A DNA stretch of 38,112 nt from WJJR01 sp964440935 (lineage in GTDB: Bacteria; Zixibacteria; MSB-5A5; WJJR01), in the NCBI GenBank assembly GCA_964440935.1, contig CAYTTY010000040.1:1-38112 (forward strand), in the 5' to 3' direction. Below, piece by piece: positions 24,737-32,529 of this stretch (within the stretch, counting starts at the first letter, position 1; each line of letters starts with the position of its first letter). Below the pieces are notes generated by a model. That model made no database searches. It saw only the letters and a program-made list of their open reading frames with translations, and was not told the DNA's origin. Both the position numbers and the translations under genes were made by a program.

Positions 24737-26280
24737 ACACCGTTGCACACACCGAAGCGATCTGGATTCTGGATTTCGGGTCGCAATACACACAACTAAT
24801 AGCACGACGTGTGCGTGAGCTCGGTGTCTTTTCGCGGGTGGTACCATTTTCCGTTGAGTTCGACAGTATCGACTGGTCGACTGCACGTGGGATCATCTTT
24901 TCGGGCGGGCCGGCCTCTGTCGATGCACCCGGTGCACCGGCCTGCGATCCGCGTTTCCACGAGGTTGAGATTCCCAAACTCGGCATCTGCTACGGTTTGC
25001 ATCTCTACGCGAAACACCGCGGCGCGGTGCTGACCCAGTCGGAAATCCGCGAGTATGGGCGCGCAACTCTTCAAAAGATTAGTGCCGACCTCTTACTGCA
25101 GGACGCCCCGGAGTCCTGCAATGTCTGGATGAGTCATGGAGACACGATTGAGCGACTCCCTCAGGGTATGTCGATTATCGGTTCAACTGCAACGGTTCAG
25201 GCGGCTGCGGTAACCGATGCCGGGCGTCGCTTTTGGGGCGTGCAGTTTCATCCCGAGGTGCGACATACCGATCACGGCACCACCATACTGAAGAGCTTTC
25301 TGTACGACATCTGCCACTGCCAGGGCGGCTGGAATACCGCGCAGTTCGCCGACGAAGCGATTGCCGAGATTCGCAATCAGGTTGGCGATGGTAAGGTGAT
25401 CCTGGGCGTGTCCGGTGGTGTTGATTCGTCGGTGTTGGCGGTGCTCTTGCAACGGGCCATCGGTGAACAATCGTATCCGGTGCTGGTCGACACCGGACTG
25501 CTGCGTCACAACGAAGCGGCGGAAGTGAAAGACGAGCTCCGCGCGGCCGGTGTGGAACTAACCGTGGTTGATGCGACCGATCGGTTTCTCGATCAGCTGG
25601 AGGGCATTACCGATCCGGAGCAGAAGCGCAAGATCATCGGCGGGTTGTTCATCGACGTATTTCAGGAAGAAGCTGGCAAACTCGGTGAGATCGACTTTCT
25701 GGCGCAGGGAACGCTGTATCCTGATTGGATTGAGAGTGTATCGGTGGCGGGACCGTCGGCGGTGATCAAATCACACCACAATGTCGGCGGTTTACCCGAA
25801 CGCCTGCACTTGACGTTGGTCGAGCCACTCAAGTGGCTGTTTAAAGACGAAGTCCGCGACGTCGGTCGTCATCTTGGTCTGCCCGAGAGCCTCATCGGCC
25901 GCCATCCGTTCCCGGGGCCGGGACTGGCGGTGCGAATACTGGGACCAATTACCCGTGTCGATCTTGTGTTGTTGCGCAAAGCAGATCGCATCTACATCGA
26001 GGAACTAAAGACCACTGGTGAGTACGACAAGATTTGGCAGGCCTTTTCGGTTCTATTGCCTGTGCGTTCGGTCGGCGTGATGGGTGACAGCCGCACCTAT
26101 GAACGTGTCCTCGGCCTACGTGCCGTCACCTCCACCGATGGCATGACCGCCGACTGGGCCGAAATCCCCAATCACATCCTGCAACACATCTCCAATCGCA
26201 TCATTAACGAGGTCAACGGCATCAATCGTGTCGTCTACGACATCTCGTCGAAACCCCCTGCCACAATTGAGTGGGAGTGA
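24733..26280 (+). CDS. guaA: GMP synthase (glutamine-hydrolysing)
   Basis: This 515-residue enzyme turns XMP, ATP and glutamine into GMP. The class I amidotransferase domain (1-195) has the nucleophile Cys86 in KLGICYGLH and the His/Glu pair in VQFHPEVRHT. The ATP-pyrophosphatase domain follows with LGVSGGVDSSV, then the dimerisation domain (FPGPGLAVRILG, VVYDISSKPPATIEWE). The normal C-terminus is complete. GTG start overlapping nadB's stop (GTGA). In the amidotransferase loop the usual GMQ after the catalytic Cys-Tyr is GLH, a minor departure. Confidence 0.96.
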   Translation: MNTVAHTEAIWILDFGSQYTQLIARRVRELGVFSRVVPFSVEFDSIDWSTARGIIFSGGPASVDAPGAPACDPRFHEVEIPKLGICYGLHLYAKHRGAVLTQSEIREYGRATLQKISADLLLQDAPESCNVWMSHGDTIERLPQGMSIIGSTATVQAAAVTDAGRRFWGVQFHPEVRHTDHGTTILKSFLYDICHCQGGWNTAQFADEAIAEIRNQVGDGKVILGVSGGVDSSVLAVLLQRAIGEQSYPVLVDTGLLRHNEAAEVKDELRAAGVELTVVDATDRFLDQLEGITDPEQKRKIIGGLFIDVFQEEAGKLGEIDFLAQGTLYPDWIESVSVAGPSAVIKSHHNVGGLPERLHLTLVEPLKWLFKDEVRDVGRHLGLPESLIGRHPFPGPGLAVRILGPITRVDLVLLRKADRIYIEELKTTGEYDKIWQAFSVLLPVRSVGVMGDSRTYERVLGLRAVTSTDGMTADWAEIPNHILQHISNRIINEVNGINRVVYDISSKPPATIEWE

Positions 26281-26298
26281 GATGATTGAAAGCACGTC

Positions 26299-26612
26299 GA
26301 GTGGTCCGGACCTTGGGGTGTGAAAAAAAAGTCGTGTCCTGCTTCACGACCACACGGTGTAGCTGAAGGAAGAAATTGTAACCCCGCGTGGGGCCGGCTC
26401 TTAAAACGACTGTCAGAATTCCGTTCCGGCTGTCGGGACCGTCGCATGGCCGTCAAGGCCATGCGGCACGGGCGAGACGCCCGTGCTACATCGACCACTC
26501 AATCGAAAGGTATTTCTGACAATCGCCATAGCTGGACCGGTGCTGCTGAGAGATGCACCTACGCGACCTAGATGTGGATTCCTCATCACACCCCTTGGTC
26601 CGGGTATCAACT
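26299..26612. repeat. Composite palindromic element, copy 3, split by a MITE
   Basis: The left arm GTCCGGACCTTGGGGTGTGA (26304-26323) is nearly complementary to the right arm at 26583-26607 (TCACACCCCTTGGTCCGGGT). Inside, the central hairpin (left half CGCGTGGGGCCGGCTCTTA ending at 26403) is interrupted by a MITE and resumes after it with GCTGGACC. The gap between guaA and the radical SAM gene holds nothing else recognised. Confidence 0.75.
26402..26530. mobile_element. MITE-like element, copy B
   Basis: The 125-bp interior is flanked by TA. Its ends are AAACGACTGTCAGAATT and ATTTCTGACAATCGCCA. The inside consists of two hairpins, GCATGGCC/GGCCATGC and CACGGGCG/CGCCCGTG. It is inserted at the TA of the CTCTTAGC loop of the host palindrome, as comparison with the intact hairpin at 2583-2617 shows. 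Confidence 0.8.
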
Positions 26613-26675
26613 CCAGTGGTATTCTCCACATAGCCGACGGTGCAGGCCACGCGTCCCGGATGCAGGGAATCAATT

Positions 26676-27578
26676 CTATTCCAACCCGTAGACCGATCTC
26701 GGCGCAAGGTACTGCGGGAATTCGTTAATGATCGACTTCCGAAGCGTGTAGCAGAAATGGCATTCGTCTACGAATTCATCGTCGTGACTGATCTCGTATC
26801 GCCGGGCCAATTCTGCCGGTCCATCGCTCACTAACGCGTCACAGATCGGATGTAATGACGCACGGTAGCTTTTCGCGAGTTCGGAGAGGGGCGTGTCCCA
26901 CATGTTGCCCATGCTTAGTCCCTGGCACATGTGAACATTCCCAAACGCGTCGACGTGGACTCGCTTCGGCTCTTCCAATTCTTCGCCCGGGCAGGATATC
27001 AGCGACTGCCATGGCCGTCGAGGCAGACCTTCGGTGAGTTTTTCCGCCGCCCGTCCTGTCATTTTGACGTTGCCGCCGATAACGGGCTCACCCTTGGAGA
27101 TCTCATCGGCGATCTGAGAGATACCAGTGGCCGGTTCAATGCGGATTATGTTTGCCGACATGCCAAGCTCCGTTGCCGCGTCGTAAGCCGCCTCGGCGGG
27201 CTTCGGCCCGTCACCCGAATAGTGAAACTCGTCGTTGCTGACGCTTAAGTCGGCAATACACAGTTTGTGTAACGGTTCAAGCCACAGTCGCGCGTCCTCG
27301 ACCGACGTTGCCCAGTATCCATTAGTGACTATCCCTACGTCCAAATCCCGTGCGCGTGCCAGGCGGATGCCTTCGAGCAGGAGGGGATAGTAAAGGAACG
27401 ATTCGCCGCCCTCGAAGTAGACTGAGGCAACCGTATCGATCTTCTCGATCTCGTTGAAAAGAGACCGTAACTGCTGGATCGCAAAAGTGCCCGACGAACG
27501 GGGGCTGCAATGGAGGAAGCAGTGATCACACTCGTGACTGCAGGTGTACGTCAGCAGGATGTGGACTCCGGTAAGCAT
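26676..27578 (-). CDS. Radical SAM protein with SPASM-like C-terminus
   Basis: This 300-residue radical SAM enzyme has its cluster motif near the N-terminus: TYTCSHECDHCFLHC, with a fourth Cys after the usual CxxxCxxC. SAM-binding segments follow (YFEGGESFLYYP; GIVTNGYWA). The C-terminal part has extra cysteines (ISCPGEE, GNVHMCQGLSMGN, DECHFC) like a SPASM or twitch auxiliary-cluster domain, used by enzymes that modify peptides or proteins. The start has GAGG seven bases upstream. It stands alone, with repeats on both sides and two tiny ORFs in its leader. The substrate is unknown. Confidence 0.88.
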   Translation of the reverse strand: MLTGVHILLTYTCSHECDHCFLHCSPRSSGTFAIQQLRSLFNEIEKIDTVASVYFEGGESFLYYPLLLEGIRLARARDLDVGIVTNGYWATSVEDARLWLEPLHKLCIADLSVSNDEFHYSGDGPKPAEAAYDAATELGMSANIIRIEPATGISQIADEISKGEPVIGGNVKMTGRAAEKLTEGLPRRPWQSLISCPGEELEEPKRVHVDAFGNVHMCQGLSMGNMWDTPLSELAKSYRASLHPICDALVSDGPAELARRYEISHDDEFVDECHFCYTLRKSIINEFPQYLAPRSVYGLE

Positions 27579-27627
27579 GATGGGCCTCAGAGGTCAATCG
27601 ACCACACCACCCAATTTAGCCATATCT

Positions 27628-27699
27628 CTATTGAAAGACAATCTTCGGATCAAACGGCCCGGGGCCCGAGGGTTCTACCGTGGGACACGTTGCGTTCAC
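27628..27699 (-). CDS. Candidate 23-residue peptide upstream of the radical SAM gene
   Basis: A GTG start 3 bases after a consensus AGGAGGT on the minus strand opens a 23-codon frame, MNATCPTVEPSGPGPFDPKIVFQ minus its ends, with a TAG stop. It is followed by a second tiny frame (MAKLGGVVD, 27594-27623), and then the radical SAM start 15 bases further. The strong ribosome site with no longer ORF is the only evidence. It could be a leader peptide, a precursor peptide, or chance. Confidence 0.25.
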   Translation of the reverse strand: MNATCPTVEPSGPGPFDPKIVFQ

Positions 27700-27757
27700 A
27701 TGACCTCCTGACCGTTAATGCATCAGCGTGTGCCACTGTACCTTGCTTCGATACGCT

Positions 27758-28048
27758 TAGAGCGGTTGTCAGAATAGATTTCCGATTGAGGTGAAGCGAG
27801 GCACCGTGTGTATCGTGATGACATCAGGGTGCCACGGGCCTCAAGGGGCGTGTTGAAAAGCCTGCTGACTATCATCACCTCAGACTGGGGAGGGCGAGGC
27901 TCCCGCCGAGCCGCCGTGTGGAACATGCCGTTGCGGCTCGCCGGGAGGCTCGCCCTCCCGAAGGCTGTGATTCTCGGGGGTTTTGCAACACGCCCCTCAA
28001 GGCCCGTGGCACCCTGATCCAAACGGAAAGGATTTATGACAATTGCTA
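27758..28048. mobile_element. MITE-like element, copy E, carrying a nested palindrome
   Basis: The 287-bp interior is flanked by TA. The left end is GAGCGGTTGTCAGAAT and the right end is GGATTTATGACAATTGC. Inside sits a 196-bp palindrome (27823-28018) and within that a further one. The first 52 interior bases match the truncated copy at the window's right end with one difference. No protein is encoded. Confidence 0.8.
27823..28018. repeat. Palindrome within MITE copy E (two nested levels)
   Basis: The outer arms 27823-27860 and 27981-28018 match over about 35 of 38 positions (ATCAGGGTGCCACGGGCCT and, inward, GGGGCGTGTTG). The inner arms 27888-27913 and 27934-27959 (GGGAGGGCGAGGCTCCCG...) match over 24 of 26. 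The outer arms share GGGGCGTGTTGAAAA with the composite palindromes elsewhere in the window. Confidence 0.85.
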
Positions 28049-28316
28049 TAGCACAAGTGGTCAGTGACACAGGTGCAACAACCTGATCCAATGTGGTAAG
28101 AATCCCGCGGCGATCTGAGGCTATTGGTGCTCCCTCCCTGACACGACGAGCAAGCTCGTGTCCACACTGATCAAGGTCAGTGGCACGCGCACCTTTCGGG
28201 CGAGTCAGATTGCTTCAGGACTTACCCCTTCTGATTGGGTCTTCCATTGACGCCGCCCTGCCGACTAGGTAATCTGTAGGCGTTTTCTGCACGGAACGAC
28301 CAAGGATGGTGCCGGG
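28049..28316. other. Noncoding region before the AI-2E permease gene
   Basis: It contains an imperfect hairpin near 28139-28161 (ACACGACGAGC against GCTCGTGT) and otherwise no gene, RNA or convincing promoter. The permease promoter must lie here. Confidence 0.4.
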
Positions 28317-29420
28317 ATGCCGCAATTGATCAAGCGCGAAGTGTTGTTTGCCGTGGCCGTGTTGCTTCTTATGGCGGCGGTCTTCGTGCTGTTCTATCGC
28401 ATCATGGAGCCGTTTTTCATCCCGATCGCCTGGAGCGTCATCCTGGTCGTCACCATTCACCCGCTGAACAAGTGGGCGGTGCAGAAGTACGGGCGGAAGA
28501 ACATGGTGGCGTTCACGCTTACGATACTCGTCTTCGTCGTTATTATCGCGCCATTATCCTACCTTGGGGTTGCCCTTGTCGGAGAAGCGACGAATTTGTA
28601 CGACCGGGTCCAAGAGAGTCTCTCCGAAGAAACATTCTCATGGCTAGATTTGCGTAACCACCCGATCGTCCAGAATATCCTCGGCCGACTTGATGGCATC
28701 GTAGACACCTCCGATTGGGACCTCAAGAACGCCGTGTCGAATGCGCTCCAATCGGTGAGTGGCTTTGTCGTGAGCAATACCGCGAAGGTCATCACGAACG
28801 TCGGAGTTGCCGTCTTCCATTTTGCACTCATTATTCTGACGATCTTCTATCTCTTCCGCGACGGTGAAGGGCTCATGCGGACCGTCCGCGATTCGATTCC
28901 GTTGCCGCCCGACCGGGCGCACGAGATTCTCGACCACCTGACCAATGTCGTCCGTGCAACCATTTATGGCGGGCTGGTCGTTGCCGCCGTTCAGGGGACA
29001 CTCGGAGGACTTCTGTTCTGGATTCTGGGTATACCGTCCCCGGTGTTCTGGGGGACGGTGATGGGTTTCTTCTCTCTGTTGCCATTTATTGGTGCATTTG
29101 TCGTCTACATTCCGGCGGCGATCATGCTGGCCGTAGCCGGTCAGTACATTGAAGCGGTCATCATGATCACGTTTGGCACGGTTGTCGTTTCCCAGATTGA
29201 CAATCTGCTCCGCCCAATGCTGATTTCGGGGCGCACTCATATCCATCCGCTGTTGATGTTCTTCTCGATTTTGGGGGGACTACAGGTCTTCGGTTTTTTG
29301 GGACTGATACTGGGCCCCGTTGTCTCGGCCGTCTTTGTCGGTGTTTTCGACGTGTACCGCCATTTCCTCCGCGAGCCGGTAGAGGATGAAGGTGCAGTGG
29401 AAGATCTGACGACCGGTTAA
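28317..29420 (+). CDS. AI-2E family transporter (PerM/YdiK type)
   Basis: This 367-residue inner-membrane protein has seven to eight hydrophobic helices. One pair lies at residues 8-50, one at 60-85, a soluble loop at 90-145, then helices to the end. Family signatures include YLFRDGEGLMRTVRDSIPLPP, GGLVVAAVQGTLGG, FFSLLPFIGAFVVYIPAA and RPMLISGRTHIHPLLMFFSILGG. Members have been linked to autoinducer-2 export or Na+/H+ exchange, and the substrate is often unclear. It is a single gene framed by repeat clusters. AAGGA precedes the start by about 10 bases. Confidence 0.93.
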   Translation: MPQLIKREVLFAVAVLLLMAAVFVLFYRIMEPFFIPIAWSVILVVTIHPLNKWAVQKYGRKNMVAFTLTILVFVVIIAPLSYLGVALVGEATNLYDRVQESLSEETFSWLDLRNHPIVQNILGRLDGIVDTSDWDLKNAVSNALQSVSGFVVSNTAKVITNVGVAVFHFALIILTIFYLFRDGEGLMRTVRDSIPLPPDRAHEILDHLTNVVRATIYGGLVVAAVQGTLGGLLFWILGIPSPVFWGTVMGFFSLLPFIGAFVVYIPAAIMLAVAGQYIEAVIMITFGTVVVSQIDNLLRPMLISGRTHIHPLLMFFSILGGLQVFGFLGLILGPVVSAVFVGVFDVYRHFLREPVEDEGAVEDLTTG

Positions 29421-29442
29421 ATCTCTGCATTATCGGCAGGCA

Positions 29443-29788
29443 GGGTGTCACGGGCCTTGAGGACGGGTTGAAAAGGTCCGGTGTTGATTCCGGATCAAAC
29501 GATATATCCGAATCAGAGAACTGTAACCTCGCGCAGGTCCGGCTCTTAGCCGGACCGGTGCGGCGATAGTAATTGTCAGAAGAACTGTCCGATTCCAGCG
29601 TGCCGTCATGCGCCCTCGCGTGACGGCTATCTCCCGTACCGACAAGGCGTCACCCGAGGGCGGGTGACGCCACATATGACCACCGTGTTGGCTTCAAACG
29701 GAAAAGACTTCTGACAATCGCTCTATGAGCCGCATTCGCGCGATGTAGGTATGCGTTTTTCAACACGTCCTCAAGGCCCGCGACACCC
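29443..29788. repeat. Composite palindromic element, copy 4, containing MITE copy D
   Basis: The outer arms 29443-29475 and 29756-29788 match over about 30 of 33 positions (GGGTGTC-CGGGCCTTGAGGAC-GTTGAAAA). Inside are the hairpin GGTCCGGCT-ctt-AGCCGGACC (29536-29556) and, just after it, a complete MITE. It fills most of the gap between the permease and the phosphatase genes. Confidence 0.85.
29567..29725 (-). mobile_element. MITE-like element, copy D (inverse of copy C)
   Basis: The 155-bp interior (29569-29723) is flanked by TA. It is the reverse complement of copy C at 14992-15146 with about eight differences by eye, none changing length. The identical length and low divergence suggest fairly recent spread. 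It lies at the edge of the central hairpin of composite copy 4. Confidence 0.85.
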
Positions 29789-29916
29789 GGGCATGACATC
29801 CACGTCAATCGATAATCCCACTGGTGGCCACACTCTCAACGCCGGTCCCTTCAGGTTCTTACACGTTGTCCGATAAATACATGGGGTGGTGTGAAGTAAC
29901 GATAGGGGACCGAGAC

Positions 29917-31242
29917 ATGCTGAGCGCGGAGCGAGAGACCGCAACGGCAGTCGTCGATTACGAAGAGCGTATTCGCGAACTGGAAATCGAACTCGATCGA
30001 CTGTCGGCGGAGTATGACGGACTCGCGGACATGGGCGCGATGCTGGCGTCCATTCTCAATCTGGAGGAAGTCCTCGCGGCTTTGATGGAAATGGCCCTGC
30101 GTGCAGTGAGCGGGCAGGTCGGTGCTATTGTATTGAAGACAGCGGATGGTTTGACGCCGAGAATCTCGTATGGGCTCGATGACCGTGTTCTTCCGCGCAT
30201 CCGTTGGGGCAGTCAGCCGATTGTCAGCCGGACCGTCGAGACCGGCGAAGGGGCGAAACTTGCACCGTACCGGGGATCTCCCATCGCGATCGAAGGCGTT
30301 GTCCTGCAGATCGACAGTGTGCTGAGTCAGCCGATTCGTGGCAAAGACGATATTGTCGGATGCGTGGTCATCGTCAACAAGCTCACCGGTGGTCACTTCG
30401 GTGATCGTGACCACGATCTCCTCGCCAAATTGGTGAGCTTTGCGTCGGTTGCAGTTGAAAACGCCCGTCTCCTGTCAGAATCTCTCGAAAAGCAGCGACT
30501 GGAACAGGAATTGTGCCTGGCGGCAGACGTCCAGCAAACACTGGTACCCCAAGCTCAGCTCAATGTGTCTGGGGCGACGGTCGACTCGCTGTATATCCCC
30601 GCACGCCGGGTGGGCGGCGACTACTTCGATGTTTTGCCCGGACCCGGGGACTCGTTCTTCCTGGCGGTCGGCGATGTCTCGTCCAAGGGAGTCCCAGCGG
30701 CCCTGTTGATGACGGCGGCGCGGTCGGTCGTCCGTGGCGCAGCCCAGCGCACCGGTTCAGTGGCCGACATCGTCAACGAGATCAATCGCGTCGTGTGTGC
30801 CGATTTGACGGATCAAAAAGAGATGTTCATCACCTTCTATCTCGCCTTGGTCAATCCGCAGGACAGGACGATCACCTATACGAACGCGGGTCATCTGCCA
30901 TCACTGCTGAGACGAGACCGGGATGGCCAGATTGAGCAACTGGGGCAGGGCGGTGTCTTTCTTGGCCAGTTCGACGATTTCCAATACATCGAGTCAACGG
31001 TCCACTACGAGCATGGCGACCGACTCCTGGCCTATACCGACGGTGTCGTTGAGGCCGCCAATAAACAGGGCGAGTTGTTCGGTCGTGGCCGGCTGGAGGA
31101 GTTCCTCAAAAACCACGGTGATACATCGCCCGGCGAGTTCCTCCGGAAGCTGCGCCGGTCCCTTGAGGCCGACTACACTCATGCCGATTACATAGATGAC
31201 GTCACCGCGGTCTTTGTGGAACTGGGAAAGGCAGGATCGTGA
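29917..31242 (+). CDS. GAF-domain PP2C (SpoIIE-type) serine phosphatase
   Basis: This 441-residue cytoplasmic protein has an N-terminal coiled coil (YEERIRELEIELDRLSAEYDGL), a GAF sensor domain (about 40-185), a short coiled linker (SLEKQRLEQELCLAADVQQTL) and a PP2C/SpoIIE phosphatase domain. The metal-binding motifs are VGGDYFDVL, VGDVSSKG, YTNAGH, YTDGVVEA and DDVTAVFVEL. Such enzymes dephosphorylate STAS anti-anti-sigma proteins in partner switching. The ATG at 29917 is preferred (GGGG upstream); in-frame GTG 29824 would add 31 residues. It overlaps the kinase-STAS gene by GTGA. Confidence 0.92.
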   Translation: MLSAERETATAVVDYEERIRELEIELDRLSAEYDGLADMGAMLASILNLEEVLAALMEMALRAVSGQVGAIVLKTADGLTPRISYGLDDRVLPRIRWGSQPIVSRTVETGEGAKLAPYRGSPIAIEGVVLQIDSVLSQPIRGKDDIVGCVVIVNKLTGGHFGDRDHDLLAKLVSFASVAVENARLLSESLEKQRLEQELCLAADVQQTLVPQAQLNVSGATVDSLYIPARRVGGDYFDVLPGPGDSFFLAVGDVSSKGVPAALLMTAARSVVRGAAQRTGSVADIVNEINRVVCADLTDQKEMFITFYLALVNPQDRTITYTNAGHLPSLLRRDRDGQIEQLGQGGVFLGQFDDFQYIESTVHYEHGDRLLAYTDGVVEAANKQGELFGRGRLEEFLKNHGDTSPGEFLRKLRRSLEADYTHADYIDDVTAVFVELGKAGS

Positions 31243-32081
31243 CCACCGCGCACTGCTTCTACGAGAAGGAACTACCCAGCGACCTGTCTATTCTGGATCA
31301 GTTGTATCCCATTCTGCAAGACTGGTGCGCGGCGGGCGGATTGGGCTTTGCCGACGGTCATCGGGTCTTTGTGGCGGTCACGGAGGCCGTGACGAACGCG
31401 GTCATCCACGCCAAGCCAAATACAGCGTCACCAACGGTCTTTGTGTCTCTGTGGTTGGACAACGACACAATGCGGGCCGATGTCGGTGACCACGGGCGGT
31501 GGGGATGGTCACCGCCGAAACCACCGACGCCCGAGCAATGGGAACAGACGGGAGGCCGCGGACTCGAGTTGATTCGGCAACTCACACACTCCTACGACAT
31601 CCGTCCATGGGATGACGGGGGGACACTGGTCAGCATGTCATTCAAAACACAAAGTAGTCATCATACCCAGAATCAGGCGATAGGGTGCGCGGCGCGCACC
31701 GGTGAAGGAGGACGAACAATGGATTCACGAGTCGAATCATTTGACGATGTCGACGTGATACGGGTAACGGGGCGGATTGACCTCGTAACGTCGAATGCAC
31801 TGAAGGACAACATTCGCGAACGTTTGCAGCGGCAGCGGACCAATATCGTGCTCAACATGGAGCGTGTCGATTTCATCAACAGCTCCGGCTTGGGAGCCAT
31901 GGTATCGATTCTTAAAGACGTGCGTCTGGCGGGCGGACGACTCGTGCTCTCAAATCTCGCTCCGTATGTACAGGAAATCTTCGAGATTACCCAGTTGGCG
32001 AATGTGTTTGAGATTTTCAGTGCCGAGGATGCAGCCGTGTCGGCGTTGTCGGACGTTCGCACAACAGCCGGAGCCAAATGA
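31239..32081 (+). CDS. RsbW-like serine kinase joined in frame to a STAS domain
   Basis: The open frame of 280 codons has two domains that are normally separate antagonists. Residues 1-136 are an RsbW/SpoIIAB-type GHKL ATPase (N-box FVAVTEAVTNAVIHA, then VGDHGRWGW and TGGRGLELIRQL). Residues 161-280 are a STAS anti-anti-sigma domain with the phospho-acceptor region RVDFINSSGLGAM (Ser215/216). The joining 24 residues (SSHHTQNQAIGCAARTGEGG) look like translated spacer. A perfect hairpin and a strong ribosome site precede Met161, so free STAS protein may also be made. It starts with GTG overlapping the phosphatase stop. Confidence 0.85.
   Translation: MTTAHCFYEKELPSDLSILDQLYPILQDWCAAGGLGFADGHRVFVAVTEAVTNAVIHAKPNTASPTVFVSLWLDNDTMRADVGDHGRWGWSPPKPPTPEQWEQTGGRGLELIRQLTHSYDIRPWDDGGTLVSMSFKTQSSHHTQNQAIGCAARTGEGGRTMDSRVESFDDVDVIRVTGRIDLVTSNALKDNIRERLQRQRTNIVLNMERVDFINSSGLGAMVSILKDVRLAGGRLVLSNLAPYVQEIFEITQLANVFEIFSAEDAAVSALSDVRTTAGAK
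31684..31721 (+). promoter_or_regulatory. Internal hairpin, ribosome site and start before the STAS domain
   Basis: GGTGCGC and GCGCACC (31684-31700) form a perfect 7-bp stem with a 3-base loop. It is followed by AAGGAGG (31705-31711) and, 7 bases later, ATG at 31719, in frame with the upstream kinase. This is the layout of an intercistronic region and would let the STAS domain be translated alone. Confidence 0.75.
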
Positions 32082-32127
32082 CGTCGGTTGTCGTGTGTGA
32101 TGGTCATCGGACGAAGGAGTCGGCCGA

Positions 32128-32529
32128 ATGAGCGACCGGCCGCACTTATTGATTGTGGACGACGAGCTGTTGATCCGCGATTTGCTGTATGACTATTTCT
32201 CGGCGCGGGATTTCGAGATCACCGTTGCCGAGAACGGCCAGAGTGCGCTCTCGCTTATCAACGAGGAATCGTTCGATACCGTCATCCTGGACATCAAAAT
32301 GCCCGACATGGACGGTCTTCAGTTGACCAAAGAGATCCGTACGCACCACGGCGACCTGCCGATTATTCTGCTCACCGGCTATCCCTCGGTTGAGTCTGCC
32401 ATCGAAGCGCTACGGCGCAAGGTCGACGATTACTTCATCAAGCCGGTCAATCTGACCCATTTGCGCCGGGCGGTCGAATCCGCCGTCGCTCGGCAGGCAG
32501 CCGGGAGCAACCAGGAGGAGACGACATGA
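32128..32529 (+). CDS. Single-domain response regulator (CheY-like)
   Basis: This 133-residue receiver domain has no output domain. The acid pair is Asp11-Asp12, the phospho-acceptor Asp55 (TVILDIKMPDMDG), the switch Thr83 (LLTGYPS) and Lys105 (FIKPV). It probably relays a phosphoryl signal between a histidine kinase and the partner-switching proteins encoded just upstream; this is inferred from position. It overlaps the next receiver gene by ATGA. GGAG lies upstream of the start. Confidence 0.93.
   Translation: MSDRPHLLIVDDELLIRDLLYDYFSARDFEITVAENGQSALSLINEESFDTVILDIKMPDMDGLQLTKEIRTHHGDLPIILLTGYPSVESAIEALRRKVDDYFIKPVNLTHLRRAVESAVARQAAGSNQEETT

Noticed and set aside
27707..27728. Minus-strand TGGCACACGCTGATGCA before the radical SAM leader, again sigma-54-like.
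   Set aside because: The GG to GC distance is again one base too long and the second half is TGATGCA, not TTGCA.
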